A DNA stretch of 64,000 nucleotides from Pseudoalteromonas arctica A 37-1-2 (GCF_000238395.3 NZ_CP011026.1:719877-783876), one strand, 5' to 3'; positions 51,737 through 62,103 are shown, numbered from the stretch's first letter. The notes: generated by a model from the sequence alone, not told the origin. Numbers and translations: made by a program.

Positions 51737-54700
51737 TTATTTAAGAACCTGTGCTAGTAATTCAATTGGGTGTTTTGGTTTAAATTGTTCAAAACGTTTA
51801 ACTTGGCTACGACAAGAAAATCCCGTAGATAAAAGTTGCTCAGGTTTATTTTTATCTACAATTGGTTTCCAGCTCATTTCGTAAAGCGCACGTGAGTTAT
51901 CTTGATTTTGTGCTTCGTGGCCATAAGTTCCCGCCATTCCACAACAACCTGTATTTGTTGTTTTTAATGTTAAACCAATATCATTGAAAATTGTTTGCCA
52001 TACATTTGCTGCTTTTGGCAGCGCAGTTGTTTCAGTACAATGACTCAGTAATGTAAATTCGGTATCTGTATTTTGCTTTGCGCTTAGTGATTTAAACGAT
52101 TGTGTTTCTAGCCATTCATGAGCAAGCTGCACATTAAATTCGCCACGGTTATTTTCTAAAATTGTATTATATTCATCGCGGTAACACATAACGAGTGACG
52201 CATCTAAACCGACTAACGGTGCATTAATATCATTTAATTTATTTAAAAACTCGGCTGCATTTTTAGCTGTAACTTTAAATTCATGCAAAAAACCTTTTAC
52301 GTGTTGCGGTTTACCATTTGGTTTAAAAGGTAATAGCATTGGTTTTTTACCAAGTTGGGTTATTAAAGTAATAAAACTTTCTACTAATTCCGCTTCGTAA
52401 AAGCTCGTAAATGGGTCTTGTACTATTAATACATATTCACTTTGTTGCTCTGCATTTAATTTATTTAGTAAATCAAAATCGAATTTTTGTGTTTTAGTAA
52501 CACGCTTTGAAAGTGCAGGTATACTTAACTGTGGTGTATCAACATAGCCAACCGTTTTTTTAATAACATTACTAACTAATGATGTTTTAACAATTGGATT
52601 TATAACTTTAGCGAACTTTGCCATTAATGGTGCGCTGTTTTCTATGTTACCAACAAGGTAATCTTTTAGCGGGCGTGCATAATAACTATGATAATAATTT
52701 AAAAAGCGCGAACGAAAAGTAGGTACATCTACTTTAATTGGGCATGCTGTTGTACATGCCTTACATGCTAAACATTCATCCATTGACGCTTTTACTTCGT
52801 GAGAAAAGTCGTAAATACCTTTTCGTTTTTCGCGGCTATGAACAAAACGTTCCCACCAGGTAATGACTTCACCTTTGTTAAGTTGTTTTTCTACTTCGAG
52901 CAAATCTACATTTTTTGACTCTTGTAGACGAAGCCATTCGCGCATTAAACTTGCGCGTCCTTTTGGTGAATTACGGCGATCGCCAGTTACTTTATACGAT
53001 GGACACATAGGTGAATTTTCATCGTAATTAAAGCATATGCCATTACCATTACAGGTCATTGCATTGTTAAAACTGGTTTTAACTTCTATTGATATTTGCT
53101 TATCGAAGTGCGATCTCTTTTGTCCATCTACACTAACTAGTGAGTCTTCACTATCGATAGGAGTACATATTTTACCGGGGTTAATGCGATTGTTAGGATC
53201 GAAAGCTGTTTTTATTTTACGAAGTTGTGTATATAAATGCTCACCAAAAAATTCAGGACTATATTCACTTCGGTAACCTTTACCGTGCTCGCCCCACATT
53301 AAACCACCGTACTTAGCAGTTAGTTTTACGACCTGATCTGAAATAGTTCTAAGTAGTTTTTCTTGTTCTGGGTCACACATATCAAGTGCCGGGCGTACAT
53401 GTAAAACCCCTGCATCAACATGGCCAAACATACCATACTGTAAATTGTGGCTGTCGAGTAATGCTCTAAATTCGACAATATAATCTGCTAAATTTTCAGG
53501 TGGTACAGCGGTGTCTTCCGCAAAGGCGAGTGGTTTTTGGCTGCCTTTTACATTACCTAATAAACCCACTGACTTTTTACGCATTGCGTAAATTTTCAGT
53601 ATATCGCTTTTATCACTGGTTAACTGATAACCAATAACGCCATTAGTTTGATTTATTACGCATTCATCTAGAAGCTTACAAAGCGTGTCTACTTTGTCTT
53701 TTATATCATCGTTTGATACTGCATTAAACTCGACCATGTTAAGGCCTTGCATATCTTTATTTGGTACGTCGGTTATTAAGTCCGATACTAAATTCCAAAT
53801 GATATCTTCACGCGCTAAGTTTAAAACTTTGCTATCAACGGTTTCTACCGATGTTGCACGTGCATCGACTAAAAATGGTGAATGACGAAGTGCTGAGTCA
53901 AAACTATCATACTTAATATTAATAAGCGTTTTGAATTCGGCAATAGGCGTTAGGTTTAATTTTGCTTCAGTTACTATACCTAATGACCCTTCTGAACCCG
54001 TTATTAGTCGGCTCATGTCAAAAGTAAGTAAGTCATCACTTAGCACATGCTCTAGGTCGTAGCCGGTTAAAAAACGATTTAACCGTGGAAACTTAGCTAA
54101 AATAGCAGCGCGTTCATTAACTGAAATATCTAAAACTGTTTTATATAAACTACCAATTAATGAGTCTTGATTAGCTATAATTTGTGCTTTGTCGATGTCT
54201 ATTGGGGAGGTACACATAGGTGTGCCATCAACTAAATAAGTTGTTAGCCCTAAAACATGATCGCTCGTTTTACCGTAAACTAACGAGCCTTGCCCCGATG
54301 CGTCAGTACTTATCATGCCACCAATAGTTGCCCTGTTACTGGTAGATAAATCGGGTGAGAAGAAAAAGCCATAAGGTTTTAAAAAGTCATTAAGTTGATC
54401 TTTTATTACGCCGGTTTGAACGCGTACCCAGCCTTCTTCTACATTTATTTCGAGGATTTCGCGCATATAGCGAGACAAATCTACAACAATACCAGCTGTT
54501 AACGATTGTCCGTTAGTGCCTGTTCCACCGCCACGAGGACCAAAAGTTAATGATAAAAACGGGTCGCGAGATGCTGTTTGCAATGCGAGCTGAATATCTT
54601 TTTCACTTTTTGGAAAAATAACACCTTGCGGTATTTGCTGATACACACTGTTATCGGTTGAAGCGGTAATACGCGTTGCATAACTTGCGTCGGTATCTCC

Positions 54701-54784
54701 GGTAAAACCTTGGTTTGCAATGGTATTTAGGTAGTTTGCGACAAGTTCTGTCGCGGCATCTTGCTGTGTAATTGTTGCTATCAT
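51737..54784 (-). CDS. ydiJ: FAD/Fe-S oxidoreductase YdiJ (D-2-hydroxyglutarate dehydrogenase type)
   Basis: A 1015-residue fused flavin and Fe-S enzyme, full length against E. coli YdiJ (1018). The FAD-binding PCMH domain (about 45-230; PRGGGTGTNGQ, LSTSNRATIGGMISTDASGQGSL) is followed by FAD-linked oxidase C (about 280-550), 4Fe-4S binding (CNGNGICFNYDENSPMCPS; CLACKACTTACP) and a CCG/heterodisulfide-type domain (HCTETTAL, TGCCGMAGTYG). E. coli YdiJ is reported to be a D-2-hydroxyglutarate dehydrogenase. Inner-membrane associated. Electrons likely go to the respiratory chain. In E. coli ydiA is adjacent to ppsA and ydiJ is in the same region, which fits the order here. Confidence 0.9.
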   Translation of the reverse strand: MIATITQQDAATELVANYLNTIANQGFTGDTDASYATRITASTDNSVYQQIPQGVIFPKSEKDIQLALQTASRDPFLSLTFGPRGGGTGTNGQSLTAGIVVDLSRYMREILEINVEEGWVRVQTGVIKDQLNDFLKPYGFFFSPDLSTSNRATIGGMISTDASGQGSLVYGKTSDHVLGLTTYLVDGTPMCTSPIDIDKAQIIANQDSLIGSLYKTVLDISVNERAAILAKFPRLNRFLTGYDLEHVLSDDLLTFDMSRLITGSEGSLGIVTEAKLNLTPIAEFKTLINIKYDSFDSALRHSPFLVDARATSVETVDSKVLNLAREDIIWNLVSDLITDVPNKDMQGLNMVEFNAVSNDDIKDKVDTLCKLLDECVINQTNGVIGYQLTSDKSDILKIYAMRKKSVGLLGNVKGSQKPLAFAEDTAVPPENLADYIVEFRALLDSHNLQYGMFGHVDAGVLHVRPALDMCDPEQEKLLRTISDQVVKLTAKYGGLMWGEHGKGYRSEYSPEFFGEHLYTQLRKIKTAFDPNNRINPGKICTPIDSEDSLVSVDGQKRSHFDKQISIEVKTSFNNAMTCNGNGICFNYDENSPMCPSYKVTGDRRNSPKGRASLMREWLRLQESKNVDLLEVEKQLNKGEVITWWERFVHSREKRKGIYDFSHEVKASMDECLACKACTTACPIKVDVPTFRSRFLNYYHSYYARPLKDYLVGNIENSAPLMAKFAKVINPIVKTSLVSNVIKKTVGYVDTPQLSIPALSKRVTKTQKFDFDLLNKLNAEQQSEYVLIVQDPFTSFYEAELVESFITLITQLGKKPMLLPFKPNGKPQHVKGFLHEFKVTAKNAAEFLNKLNDINAPLVGLDASLVMCYRDEYNTILENNRGEFNVQLAHEWLETQSFKSLSAKQNTDTEFTLLSHCTETTALPKAANVWQTIFNDIGLTLKTTNTGCCGMAGTYGHEAQNQDNSRALYEMSWKPIVDKNKPEQLLSTGFSCRSQVKRFEQFKPKHPIELLAQVLK

Positions 54785-54929
54785 GACGGCGATATTTTAG
54801 GGCATTTGACTAATTATATCATGGTGATGGCGAATAGAAATTGAAGATTTTACAGTTTGTAACACTCTTTTAGTCGATTTTAATGCAGCTTAAATTATAC
54901 TCAAGTTAACAAGTAATGAGGTGTGTTAT

Positions 54930-55405
54930 ATGAAAAAATTACTATTACAGATCAGTGGCGTGTTATTTATTTTGCTAGGATTATTTTTTGCGGTTGTACC
55001 TAGGGCGTGTTGACCTTTCGTTGTTGAATTTGCAGCAGTATGTTTGGTTTTTAGGCAAGGCAGAGCCTATGTAGTGTGGTTACTCCCCATAAATAGGCGA
55101 TAACGCAGCATAAATACCAAACATGCGCTGCCCAATGGGTTCTTTCTAGGGACGATTAACTCTTTGTTGCTCGATTCTTACTTAGCCCACTAGGTTACAA
55201 ACCTCGCGCCGCGATTTAATCGCCCCTAGATTGAACAAATTTCAATCCACAAAGATCAACACGCCCTTAGCCTTCACTTATATTTTTTATGGCGGGTTTA
55301 TTGTGTTTTTCGTTTTACTACCCTAAAGCGCGACATTATTTATCACTTTGTCAAAAGACGTTAACTAAATCATGTGCTTATTTAGATAAAAAATTAGCCC
55401 GTTAA
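54930..55405 (+). pseudogene. PGPGW/YbaN-like small membrane protein, split by a MITE
   Basis: The 5' part 54930-55001 encodes MKKLLLQISGVLFILLGLFFAVVP, a TM start preceded by a GAGGTG RBS. It runs into a family B repeat and stops. The 3' part 55271-55405 encodes PSLIFFMAGLLCFSFYYPKA and then RHYLSLCQKTL to a stop. Together they look like a short two-helix inner-membrane protein with a helix-breaking proline loop as in PGPGW/YbaN-type proteins. Simple removal of the insert does not restore the frame, so the gene is probably dead. Interpretation rests on the two halves resembling one family. Confidence 0.7.
55002..55267. mobile_element. MITE-like element, family B, complete copy
   Basis: 266 bp with inverted ends: AGGGCGTGTTGACCTTTCG at left and its imperfect complement CAAAGATCAACACGCCCT at right. 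It has no ORF. TA occurs just before and after (55001-2 and 55268-9), possibly a target duplication. It interrupts a small membrane-protein gene. Related copies lie at 34400 and 38152 and a fragment at 32709. Confidence 0.8.
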
Positions 55406-55425
55406 TTTACTTTTAATTGAATATA

Positions 55426-55457
55426 AAAAAATGCCAGCAATACATTGCTGGCATTTT
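55426..55457 (-). terminator. terminator of ppsA
   Basis: AAAAATGCCAGCAA / TTGCTGGCATTTTT with a TACA loop, directly after the ppsA stop on the minus strand. Confidence 0.85.
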
Positions 55458-55474
55458 TATAGCTTACCTATTTA

Positions 55475-57850
55475 TTACTTTGCTAATTTTTTAGCTAGGT
55501 ATAACCATGTTTCTATTACTGTATCTGGATTTAGTGAAACAGAGTCAATACCCTGCTCTACTAACCATGCAGCAAAGTCTTCATGATCTGAAGGACCTTG
55601 GCCACAAATACCTACGTACTTTCCTTTTGCTTTAGCTGTTTTAATTGCCATAGAAAGTAGCTTTTTAATTGCAGGGTCACGCTCATCAAATAAATGTGCG
55701 ATTAAACCAGAATCACGGTCAAGACCAAGCGTTAACTGTGTTAAATCGTTAGAGCCGATAGAAAAACCATCAAACATTTCTAAAAATTCATCTGCAAGTA
55801 ATGCATTTGAAGGTAGCTCACACATCATGATTACTTTAAGACCATTATCGCCGCGTTTAAGGCCATGTTCTTCTAGTAATTCAATTACGCGTTTGCCTTC
55901 TTCAAGGGTACGTACGAATGGGATCATGATTTCTATGTTAGCCATATCCATGTCATTTCTTACGCGTTTTATAGCTTCACATTCTAGTGCAAAACAATCG
56001 CGGAAGTCTTCAGAGATATAACGTGCGGCACCACGAAAACCAATCATTGGGTTTTCTTCTTCCGGCTCGTATTGCTGACCGCCAACTAGGTTTGCGTATT
56101 CGTTAGATTTAAAATCAGACATACGAACAATTACACGCTCTGGTGCAAATGCACACCCTAGAGTAGAAATACCTTCAACCAGTTTTGTTATGTAAAACTC
56201 TACTGGTGATTCGTAACCGGCAATCATGTCAGTAATTTCTGCTTTTAATGCATCTGTTTGAGCATCAAAATTTAATAACGCTTTAGGATGAACGCCAATC
56301 ATACGGTTGATAATAAATTCAACTCGCGCAAGGCCAACACCTGCATGCGGTAAGCGTGCAAAGTCAAATGCACGATCGGGGTTACCCACGTTCATCATAA
56401 CTTTCATTGGTAGTTCTGGCATTTTATCAACGCGTGACGTTAGTATTTCAAAATCTAAAATACCTTCGTAAATAAAGCCGGTATCGCCTTCGGCGCACGA
56501 TACTGTTACTTCTTGGCCCGCTTTAATTAAATCAGTTGCGTTGCCACACCCTACCACTGCCGGAATACCAAGTTCGCGTGCAATGATTGCCGCGTGACAC
56601 GTACGTCCACCACGATTTGTAACAATCGCTGCTGCACGTTTCATGATTGGTTCCCAATCAGGGTCGGTCATATCGGTAACTAAAATATCGCCTACTTGTA
56701 CCTGATCCATTTCTTTGATTGAATCAAGAACACGAACAACACCGCTACCAATTTTATGACCAATTGCACGGCCTTCAACAACAACGTTGCTTGTACCATT
56801 TAATTGAAAGCGTTCCATTACGTTAGAGTCTTCGTTTGAGCGTACAGTTTCTGGACGTGCTTGAACTATATATAGTTTGCCGTCGTTACCGTCTTTTGCC
56901 CATTCGATGTCCATAGGACGACCGTAATGTTTTTCGATGATTACAGCTTGCTTGGCAAGTTCTTGCACTTCTTCATCTGTAATCGAAAATTTATTTGAAA
57001 GCTCAGGGGCAACATCAACGATGTCTACTTGCTTACCGTGTGCTTTATCTTCTGAGTAAATCATTTGAATGGCTTTAGAACCAATGTTACGACGTACTAC
57101 TGAAGGTTTATTTTTAAGGAGTGTTGGTTTATGAACATAAAACTCATCAGGGTTAACTGCGCCCTGTACAACCATTTCACCTAAGCCGTAGCTTGATGTA
57201 ATAAATACAACGTCTTCAAAACCAGACTCTGTATCAATGCTAAACATTACGCCAGATGCTGATTTATCTGAACGTACCATGCGCTGAATACCAGCCGATA
57301 ACGCCACACCACGGTGATCGTAACCTTGGTGAACTCGATATGAGATTGCACGGTCGTTAAATAATGAAGCAAATACGTGTTTAATAGCGACCATGACTGA
57401 ATCGATACCAACAACGTTAAGGAAAGTTTCTTGCTGGCCTGCGAATGATGCATCTGGCATATCTTCAGCGGTAGCTGATGAACGTACTGCGAATGATACA
57501 TCTGCTGCAGTATCGCCATGAAGTTGGCTATATGCGTCGCGAATGGCTTGATCTAGGTTTGGTTGGAATGGTGTGTCGATTATCCATTGGCGGATATCGG
57601 CACCGACTTTAGCGAGTGTATTTACATCATCAACATCGAGTGTATCTAGGATGTTGTGAATTTTTGCTGTGAGTCCTGATTGATCTAAAAACTCATTAAA
57701 AGCATCTGCGGTAGTTGCGAAACCACCCGGTACTTGTACACCAGCGTTTGCTAGGTTTGAAATCATTTCGCCAAGTGAAGCGTTTTTACCGCCAACTCGA
57801 GGAACATCTTGCATACCAAGCTCTTGATACCAGAGAACGTATTCTTGCAC
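55475..57850 (-). CDS. ppsA: phosphoenolpyruvate synthase
   Basis: A 791-residue enzyme that makes PEP from pyruvate, ATP and water in gluconeogenesis. N-terminal PPDK domain ([26 protein letters not shown]), the phosphohistidine swivel with the catalytic His in [19 protein letters not shown] and the PEP-binding C-terminal barrel ([37 protein letters not shown]). Length is as in E. coli (792). Divergent from ppsR, its own regulatory kinase/phosphorylase; a palindrome lies between them. Confidence 0.95.
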   Translation of the reverse strand: MQEYVLWYQELGMQDVPRVGGKNASLGEMISNLANAGVQVPGGFATTADAFNEFLDQSGLTAKIHNILDTLDVDDVNTLAKVGADIRQWIIDTPFQPNLDQAIRDAYSQLHGDTAADVSFAVRSSATAEDMPDASFAGQQETFLNVVGIDSVMVAIKHVFASLFNDRAISYRVHQGYDHRGVALSAGIQRMVRSDKSASGVMFSIDTESGFEDVVFITSSYGLGEMVVQGAVNPDEFYVHKPTLLKNKPSVVRRNIGSKAIQMIYSEDKAHGKQVDIVDVAPELSNKFSITDEEVQELAKQAVIIEKHYGRPMDIEWAKDGNDGKLYIVQARPETVRSNEDSNVMERFQLNGTSNVVVEGRAIGHKIGSGVVRVLDSIKEMDQVQVGDILVTDMTDPDWEPIMKRAAAIVTNRGGRTCHAAIIARELGIPAVVGCGNATDLIKAGQEVTVSCAEGDTGFIYEGILDFEILTSRVDKMPELPMKVMMNVGNPDRAFDFARLPHAGVGLARVEFIINRMIGVHPKALLNFDAQTDALKAEITDMIAGYESPVEFYITKLVEGISTLGCAFAPERVIVRMSDFKSNEYANLVGGQQYEPEEENPMIGFRGAARYISEDFRDCFALECEAIKRVRNDMDMANIEIMIPFVRTLEEGKRVIELLEEHGLKRGDNGLKVIMMCELPSNALLADEFLEMFDGFSIGSNDLTQLTLGLDRDSGLIAHLFDERDPAIKKLLSMAIKTAKAKGKYVGICGQGPSDHEDFAAWLVEQGIDSVSLNPDTVIETWLYLAKKLAK

Positions 57851-57949
57851 GGATCTTTCTCCAAAAAAAACAAATTGTAGGTCTAACTGTGAGAGTTAAG
57901 AAAGAAAACCTTTTATAAAGGTCATCATCATTCTACACTGGCAATAGTC

Positions 57950-57966
57950 CTCACGTAAACCGTGAG
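57950..57966. promoter_or_regulatory. palindrome between ppsA and ppsR
   Basis: CTCACG-TAAAC-CGTGAG is a perfect 6-bp inverted repeat 42 bp upstream of ppsR. It could be a Cra-like or other gluconeogenic operator; identity unknown. Confidence 0.35.
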
Positions 57967-58007
57967 AAACCCATTTTAGGGATTTAAACGCAATAAAAAG
58001 GTTAATT

Positions 58008-58817
58008 ATGAGAACTGCTTTTTATATATCAGATGGAACCGCTATTACTTCAGAGGTGTTTGGGCATGCGACTTTGTCGTTGTTTCCTATCGATTTTAAT
58101 CATAAAACAATTCCATTTGTAGAAACTGAAGAAAAAGCGCACGAAATTAAAGCATTAATTAATGCAACCGCTGCAAAAACAGGCGAAAAGCCATTTGTTT
58201 TTTTTACTTTTGTTAATCACAATTTAAGTGAAATTATAAAATCGGCTGATGCAGTCACGTATGACTTTTTAACTACATATAGCGAAAAAATAGAAAAAGA
58301 ACTCAATGTAGCCCCAGTTCCTAAAATGCATCGTACGCATTCCATCCACGAAAAAAGTTATGACTTTAGAATTGATGCCGTTAATTATGCTCTTATGAAT
58401 GATGATGGCGGAAATATTAAAAACTTTTCTGAAGCAGACATCATTTTAATTGGCGTTAGTAGAAGTGGTAAAACACCCACAAGCTTATACTTAGCACTGC
58501 AGTACGGCATTAAAGCGGCTAACTACCCTATTACAGAAGAAGATTTAGATAATGAAGGTTTGCCTAAATGTTTAGTCCCTTATAAACATAAGTTATTTGG
58601 ACTTACGATTGACCCTGAGAGACTTGCGGCTATTAGGCATCGACGTATGGCGAACTCTAAGTATGCTTCAATTAAACAGTGTCGTATTGAGGTCCGCGAA
58701 GTGGAAATGTTGTATAAGCGTCATAAAATTGCTTACTTTAATTCTACGCATCATTCTGTTGAAGAAATATCTGCAAAAATATTGATAGAAACAGACTTGG
58801 AGCGACGTAAGTACTAA
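58008..58817 (+). CDS. ppsR: PEP synthase regulatory protein (kinase/pyrophosphorylase)
   Basis: A 269-residue bifunctional ADP-dependent kinase and Pi-dependent pyrophosphorylase of the DUF299 family (E. coli YdiA) that inactivates and reactivates PpsA by phosphorylating a Thr. It has the P-loop GVSRSGKTPTS near residue 150 and the N-terminal MRTAFYISDGTAITSEVFGHA. It is beside ppsA in divergent orientation, which strongly supports the assignment. Ribosome site AAGG before the ATG. Confidence 0.94.
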   Translation: MRTAFYISDGTAITSEVFGHATLSLFPIDFNHKTIPFVETEEKAHEIKALINATAAKTGEKPFVFFTFVNHNLSEIIKSADAVTYDFLTTYSEKIEKELNVAPVPKMHRTHSIHEKSYDFRIDAVNYALMNDDGGNIKNFSEADIILIGVSRSGKTPTSLYLALQYGIKAANYPITEEDLDNEGLPKCLVPYKHKLFGLTIDPERLAAIRHRRMANSKYASIKQCRIEVREVEMLYKRHKIAYFNSTHHSVEEISAKILIETDLERRKY

Positions 58818-58839
58818 CTTACTAATAAAATTAAAAACA

Positions 58840-58868
58840 AAAAACCGCAACTAAGCGGTTTTTTTTGT
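58840..58868. terminator. bidirectional terminator
   Basis: AAAAACCGC-AACTAA-GCGGTTTTT, with T8, between convergent ppsR and the DAHP synthase gene. Confidence 0.85.
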
Positions 58869-58879
58869 ATCAATAAATA

Positions 58880-60229
58880 TTATTTACGTGCGTCTTTTAG
58901 TAAATCAGCTACTAAAAAGCCTAACTCTAATACTTGGTCGGCATTAAGGCGTGGATCACACTGCGTTTTGTAACGCTGTGCTAGGTCATCGTCAGATAAA
59001 CCGTAAGCACCGCCAGTACACTCTGTAACGTGCTGGCCTGTCATTTCTAGGTGAACACCACCTGCGTATGAACCTTCAGCTTTGTGTACAGCGAAGAACT
59101 GACTGATCTCGCGCATAATATTGTCGAAGTTACGTGTTTTGTAACCTGATGTCGCTTTTTCAGTGTTACCGTGCATTGGATCTGAGCTCCAAATTACTTT
59201 ACGGCCTTCTTGTTGAACTCTTCTTACTAGTGCTGGAAGTTTTTCAGGAAGTATATCTGCACCCATACGCGTAATTAGCGTTAAACGACCAGGAATGTTA
59301 TCTGGGTTTAATGCATCAATTAAACGAATTAGGTCATCTGGGTCCATACCTGGGCCAACTTTAACACCAATTGGGTTTTTAATGCCTTTGAAAAACTCAA
59401 TATGTGCATGGTCTAGTTGACGAGTACGTTCACCAATCCAAACAAAGTGAGCAGAACAATCGTACCAATCACCAGATAAGTGGTCGCGACGAGTAAGCGC
59501 CTCTTCGTAACCAAGTAGTAACGCTTCGTGAGAAGTGTATAAATCGGTTTCTTTTAAGCTTGGCGCAATTGTAGAGTTAATTCCGCACACTTCCATAAAC
59601 TCTAGTGCGTCTTGAATTTTATCAGCAAGTTGTTGGTATTTTTCTTTAAGTGGATTTGCAGCAACAAAGCCCATGTTCCAACGGTTTACCTGGTGAAGAT
59701 CGGCAAGGCCACCTTGTGCAAAAGCACGTAATAAGTTTAACGTAGCGGCACTATGATGGTATGCAGTCATTAAGCGTTGTGGATCGGGTATACGTGCTTC
59801 TTCTGTAAACTCGATATTATTAATAATGTCGCCACGGTAAGATGGTAAAGACACGCCATTAATTGTTTCTAAGTCTGCTGAACGAGGTTTAGCGTATTGA
59901 CCAGCCATGCGCGCTATTTTAACTACAGGGCATTTACCGCCGTAAGTTAATACAACAGCCATCTGTAAGATTGTTTTGAATGTATCGCGAATGTTAGCGG
60001 CATTAAAATCGCTAAATGATTCTGCACAGTCACCACCTTGAAGTAAAAAAGCACGCCCTTCGCACACATCTTCAAGTTGTTTGAATAGGCTTCTTGTTTC
60101 TTCAGCAAAAACTAAAGGTGGTGCCGTTTTTAATTGGCTTTCTACTGATTTAAGTATTTCTTGATCTGGGTACTGTGGCTGCTGCAGTATTGGCAGCTCT
60201 CTCCAGCTATTTGGGTTCCACGATTGCAT
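58880..60229 (-). CDS. 3-deoxy-7-phosphoheptulonate synthase, class II
   Basis: A 449-residue class II (plant/Mycobacterium-like) DAHP synthase that joins PEP and erythrose 4-phosphate, first step of the shikimate pathway. Diagnostic segments are [60 protein letters not shown] and SDPMHGNT. It is isolated, with a 980-bp noncoding stretch upstream; no leader peptide for attenuation was seen. The neighbouring ppsA supplies PEP, a possible functional link. Confidence 0.94.
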   Translation of the reverse strand: MQSWNPNSWRELPILQQPQYPDQEILKSVESQLKTAPPLVFAEETRSLFKQLEDVCEGRAFLLQGGDCAESFSDFNAANIRDTFKTILQMAVVLTYGGKCPVVKIARMAGQYAKPRSADLETINGVSLPSYRGDIINNIEFTEEARIPDPQRLMTAYHHSAATLNLLRAFAQGGLADLHQVNRWNMGFVAANPLKEKYQQLADKIQDALEFMEVCGINSTIAPSLKETDLYTSHEALLLGYEEALTRRDHLSGDWYDCSAHFVWIGERTRQLDHAHIEFFKGIKNPIGVKVGPGMDPDDLIRLIDALNPDNIPGRLTLITRMGADILPEKLPALVRRVQQEGRKVIWSSDPMHGNTEKATSGYKTRNFDNIMREISQFFAVHKAEGSYAGGVHLEMTGQHVTECTGGAYGLSDDDLAQRYKTQCDPRLNADQVLELGFLVADLLKDARK

Positions 60230-60503
60230 AATTTTTCCTCATTCCTACATTACCTGATAAGAAGAAATTAACGTATGCAGGCCCCTATGTTCAAGGACTA
60301 AATTCACTATTTTCCAATTATTTAGTTATGAGTTAAGTATAATAGTAATCTTACTTAACCTATGTGGTTACATAACATACACTTTAGTTTTATTTCGAAG
60401 AAACTAAAGTGTTTAAATACATGAGTTTAGAGCTAACTATTTACAATTTTAACGCATTGAGAATAAATAGTACATAAGGGTATGTTATACGTAATTTAGC
60501 TAG

Positions 60504-60520
60504 GAACACATCATACTTAA
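60504..60520 (-). promoter_or_regulatory. candidate Ter site A
   Basis: The minus strand reads TTAAGTATGATGTGTTC. It shares AGTATG-TGT with the E. coli Ter core AGTATGTTGTAACTAA. By E. coli polarity, forks arriving from the right would be blocked. Confidence 0.5.
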
Positions 60521-61101
60521 ATGACAGCTTCTGTAATCTTAACTTTACGCGGATAATTAATTAATAGCTATCAAGTGCTATGTGCAGACCTTAATGTATG
60601 ATATGAGCGTTTGTGGTAATCATTTATCTGCGCTTTAAATCCTAGATGCATAGTCTTGTATAGCACTCGTATGCAGGACTATATTCACAAGTGCCACAAC
60701 TTAAAGGTGTGGTAGGCCATTAAGTTTTCTCTTCAAAGTGATAGTGTTACTTAACAATTCGCCATGATTAAAGCCCCTCCTGCTAGAAGTATCTTTAAAG
60801 AGGAACTGATATCAAAGAGCATTTGTAGTCATTGTAACCTTTAGCCTGATCACCGTACTGCCAACACGGTGTAATATGAGTCAGTAATTATAAATAATAA
60901 TGAATGCTAAGACGGTTAGATAAATATATGAAAATTATATAAATCCGCTTAACTCATTTTTCTAAACTTAGTTTTATCACCTACTACGTAGATAATCTAG
61001 TACTTGGTGTATTAGCCTTTTTATATACGACAAAGTAAATACTCCAATGTCATATGAATTAGTAAGGAGTTTCAATCTTTCTTCATTTATATACCCCACA
61101 A

Positions 61102-61118
61102 GAACACATCATACTTAA
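61102..61118 (-). promoter_or_regulatory. candidate Ter site B
   Basis: Exactly the same 17-bp as site A, same orientation, 598 bp to the right. A long exact repeat in noncoding DNA next to a tus gene argues for protein recognition. Confidence 0.5.
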
Positions 61119-61200
61119 TTTACTTATTATATAACTATAAACCCCGAGTACTATTGTTATTTATTTAGACAAAGCAAAGTGCATGTAATAATATAAGGCT

Positions 61201-61216
61201 AGTAAGATGTGTTCTT
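61201..61216 (+). promoter_or_regulatory. candidate Ter site C at the tus start
   Basis: AGTAAGATGTGTTCTT agrees with sites A/B in 15 of 19 positions counting three bases upstream, but on the opposite strand. It lies just downstream of a -10-like TAATAT tract and before the tus ribosome site, so it could both block forks from the left and repress tus, as E. coli TerB does. Confidence 0.5.
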
Positions 61217-61227
61217 TGAGGTGTGTA

Positions 61228-62103
61228 ATGGTAACTAAGGTACAAATTAGAAGTCAGTTTGATTTAATGAACGAATTAACTTTGAGGTTGATTGAAGAAC
61301 TAAAAGAGTGTGAATTCTCCAAAGCGGAATATTATCAATTACCAGATGTAAGTAGTTTCGATGAGAGTAAAGTTCCAGAATCTATACTTGTTTCTAAAAT
61401 CACTGGAGTACCTGCTCAAAAAGCAATCCTAAACTCTTTTTCAGACATGTATAAAAAATCAGGATTAAGCAGTCGTGTTTTAAAAAGGCACCCTGGTTTG
61501 CTCGTTATTAAAAATGCAGATAAACAAGCTTTAAATAATCGTATAGCTCAAGTAAATAAAGCTAAAACTACGTTTAAAGAATGTATTTTAGCTATTTATA
61601 GCAACGATGCTCGATTTGAAGCAGTTCACAATGCTATACCAAATTTAATAACGCTTGCTGCATATCGTAAAATTCATAGTGAAAGCGAATCGCCATTTTC
61701 GGTTAGGTTTACTTGGATGCACAAACACGCAACTAAAACGCTGACTAAAAAAATGGCTCTCGAAATGCTCGACAAATCGGCCAGTTATCGAAATCCAAGA
61801 ATGATAGATCAACAAAAATGGCAATCACTTGTAGCTCAAGAACAATTACGGATTGCTAGTTTAGGCGAAAAGGAAAAACTTAGAATTCGCCGCCCTACTC
61901 GAGTGAGTCCACAGGTAAATGTGAGATATACGGCGCAAAATCGCTATCATGTGAGTGCTGCATTACCCTTTATTCTGATTAATCCAGAACCAGACGTAAA
62001 ATTAGGTATATTACCTGATTATCAAAAACCCGAAACTCACCCTCGTAAGCGCGAGTATGATTTTTTGGTTGATAGGTTATATTTAGAACAGGTTGAGCGG
62101 TAG
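61228..62103 (+). CDS. tus: Tus-like DNA replication terminus binding protein
   Basis: A 291-residue protein similar to E. coli Tus (309). Aligned segments: NKAKTTFKECIL (Tus NKLKTTFEHIV), AIPNLITLAAYRKIH (Tus HLPGLITLNAYRTL), FSVRFTWMHKHATKTLTKK (Tus LRFGWANKHIIKNLHRD) and KLRIRRPTRVSPQVNVRY (Tus KLKIKRPVKVQPIARVWY). Tus binds Ter as a monomer and stops forks from one side by contrahelicase action. The ATG at 61228 has GAGGTG five bases upstream; the longer frame from 61207 begins inside Ter-like site C. It is convergent to the initiator gene and beside the origin, unlike E. coli where tus lies opposite the origin. Confidence 0.9.
   Translation: MVTKVQIRSQFDLMNELTLRLIEELKECEFSKAEYYQLPDVSSFDESKVPESILVSKITGVPAQKAILNSFSDMYKKSGLSSRVLKRHPGLLVIKNADKQALNNRIAQVNKAKTTFKECILAIYSNDARFEAVHNAIPNLITLAAYRKIHSESESPFSVRFTWMHKHATKTLTKKMALEMLDKSASYRNPRMIDQQKWQSLVAQEQLRIASLGEKEKLRIRRPTRVSPQVNVRYTAQNRYHVSAALPFILINPEPDVKLGILPDYQKPETHPRKREYDFLVDRLYLEQVER

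Larger units (their letters stand above)
60230..61227. other. long noncoding region between aro and tus genes
   Basis: About 1 kb with no credible coding frame. It contains two exact copies of a 17-bp motif at 60504 and 61102 on the minus strand, a third degenerate copy across the tus start, and weaker GTATGTT tracts near 60370 and 60479. It lies next to a replication-terminator protein gene and is best read as a termination region. Confidence 0.6.

Noticed and set aside
60363..60500. Additional Ter-like tracts GTATGTTATGTAAC (minus, near 60370) and GTATGTTATACG (plus, near 60479)
   Set aside because: They resemble E. coli Ter more at GTATGTT but have an inserted base relative to the Ter core and do not match the repeated local motif; kept out of the feature list as unproven.
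60230..61200. Antisense RNA gene such as copA near the origin
   Set aside because: Short hairpins occur (e.g. around 60650-60690), but no promoter-hairpin-terminator arrangement could be defended, and the region is separated from rep by tus.
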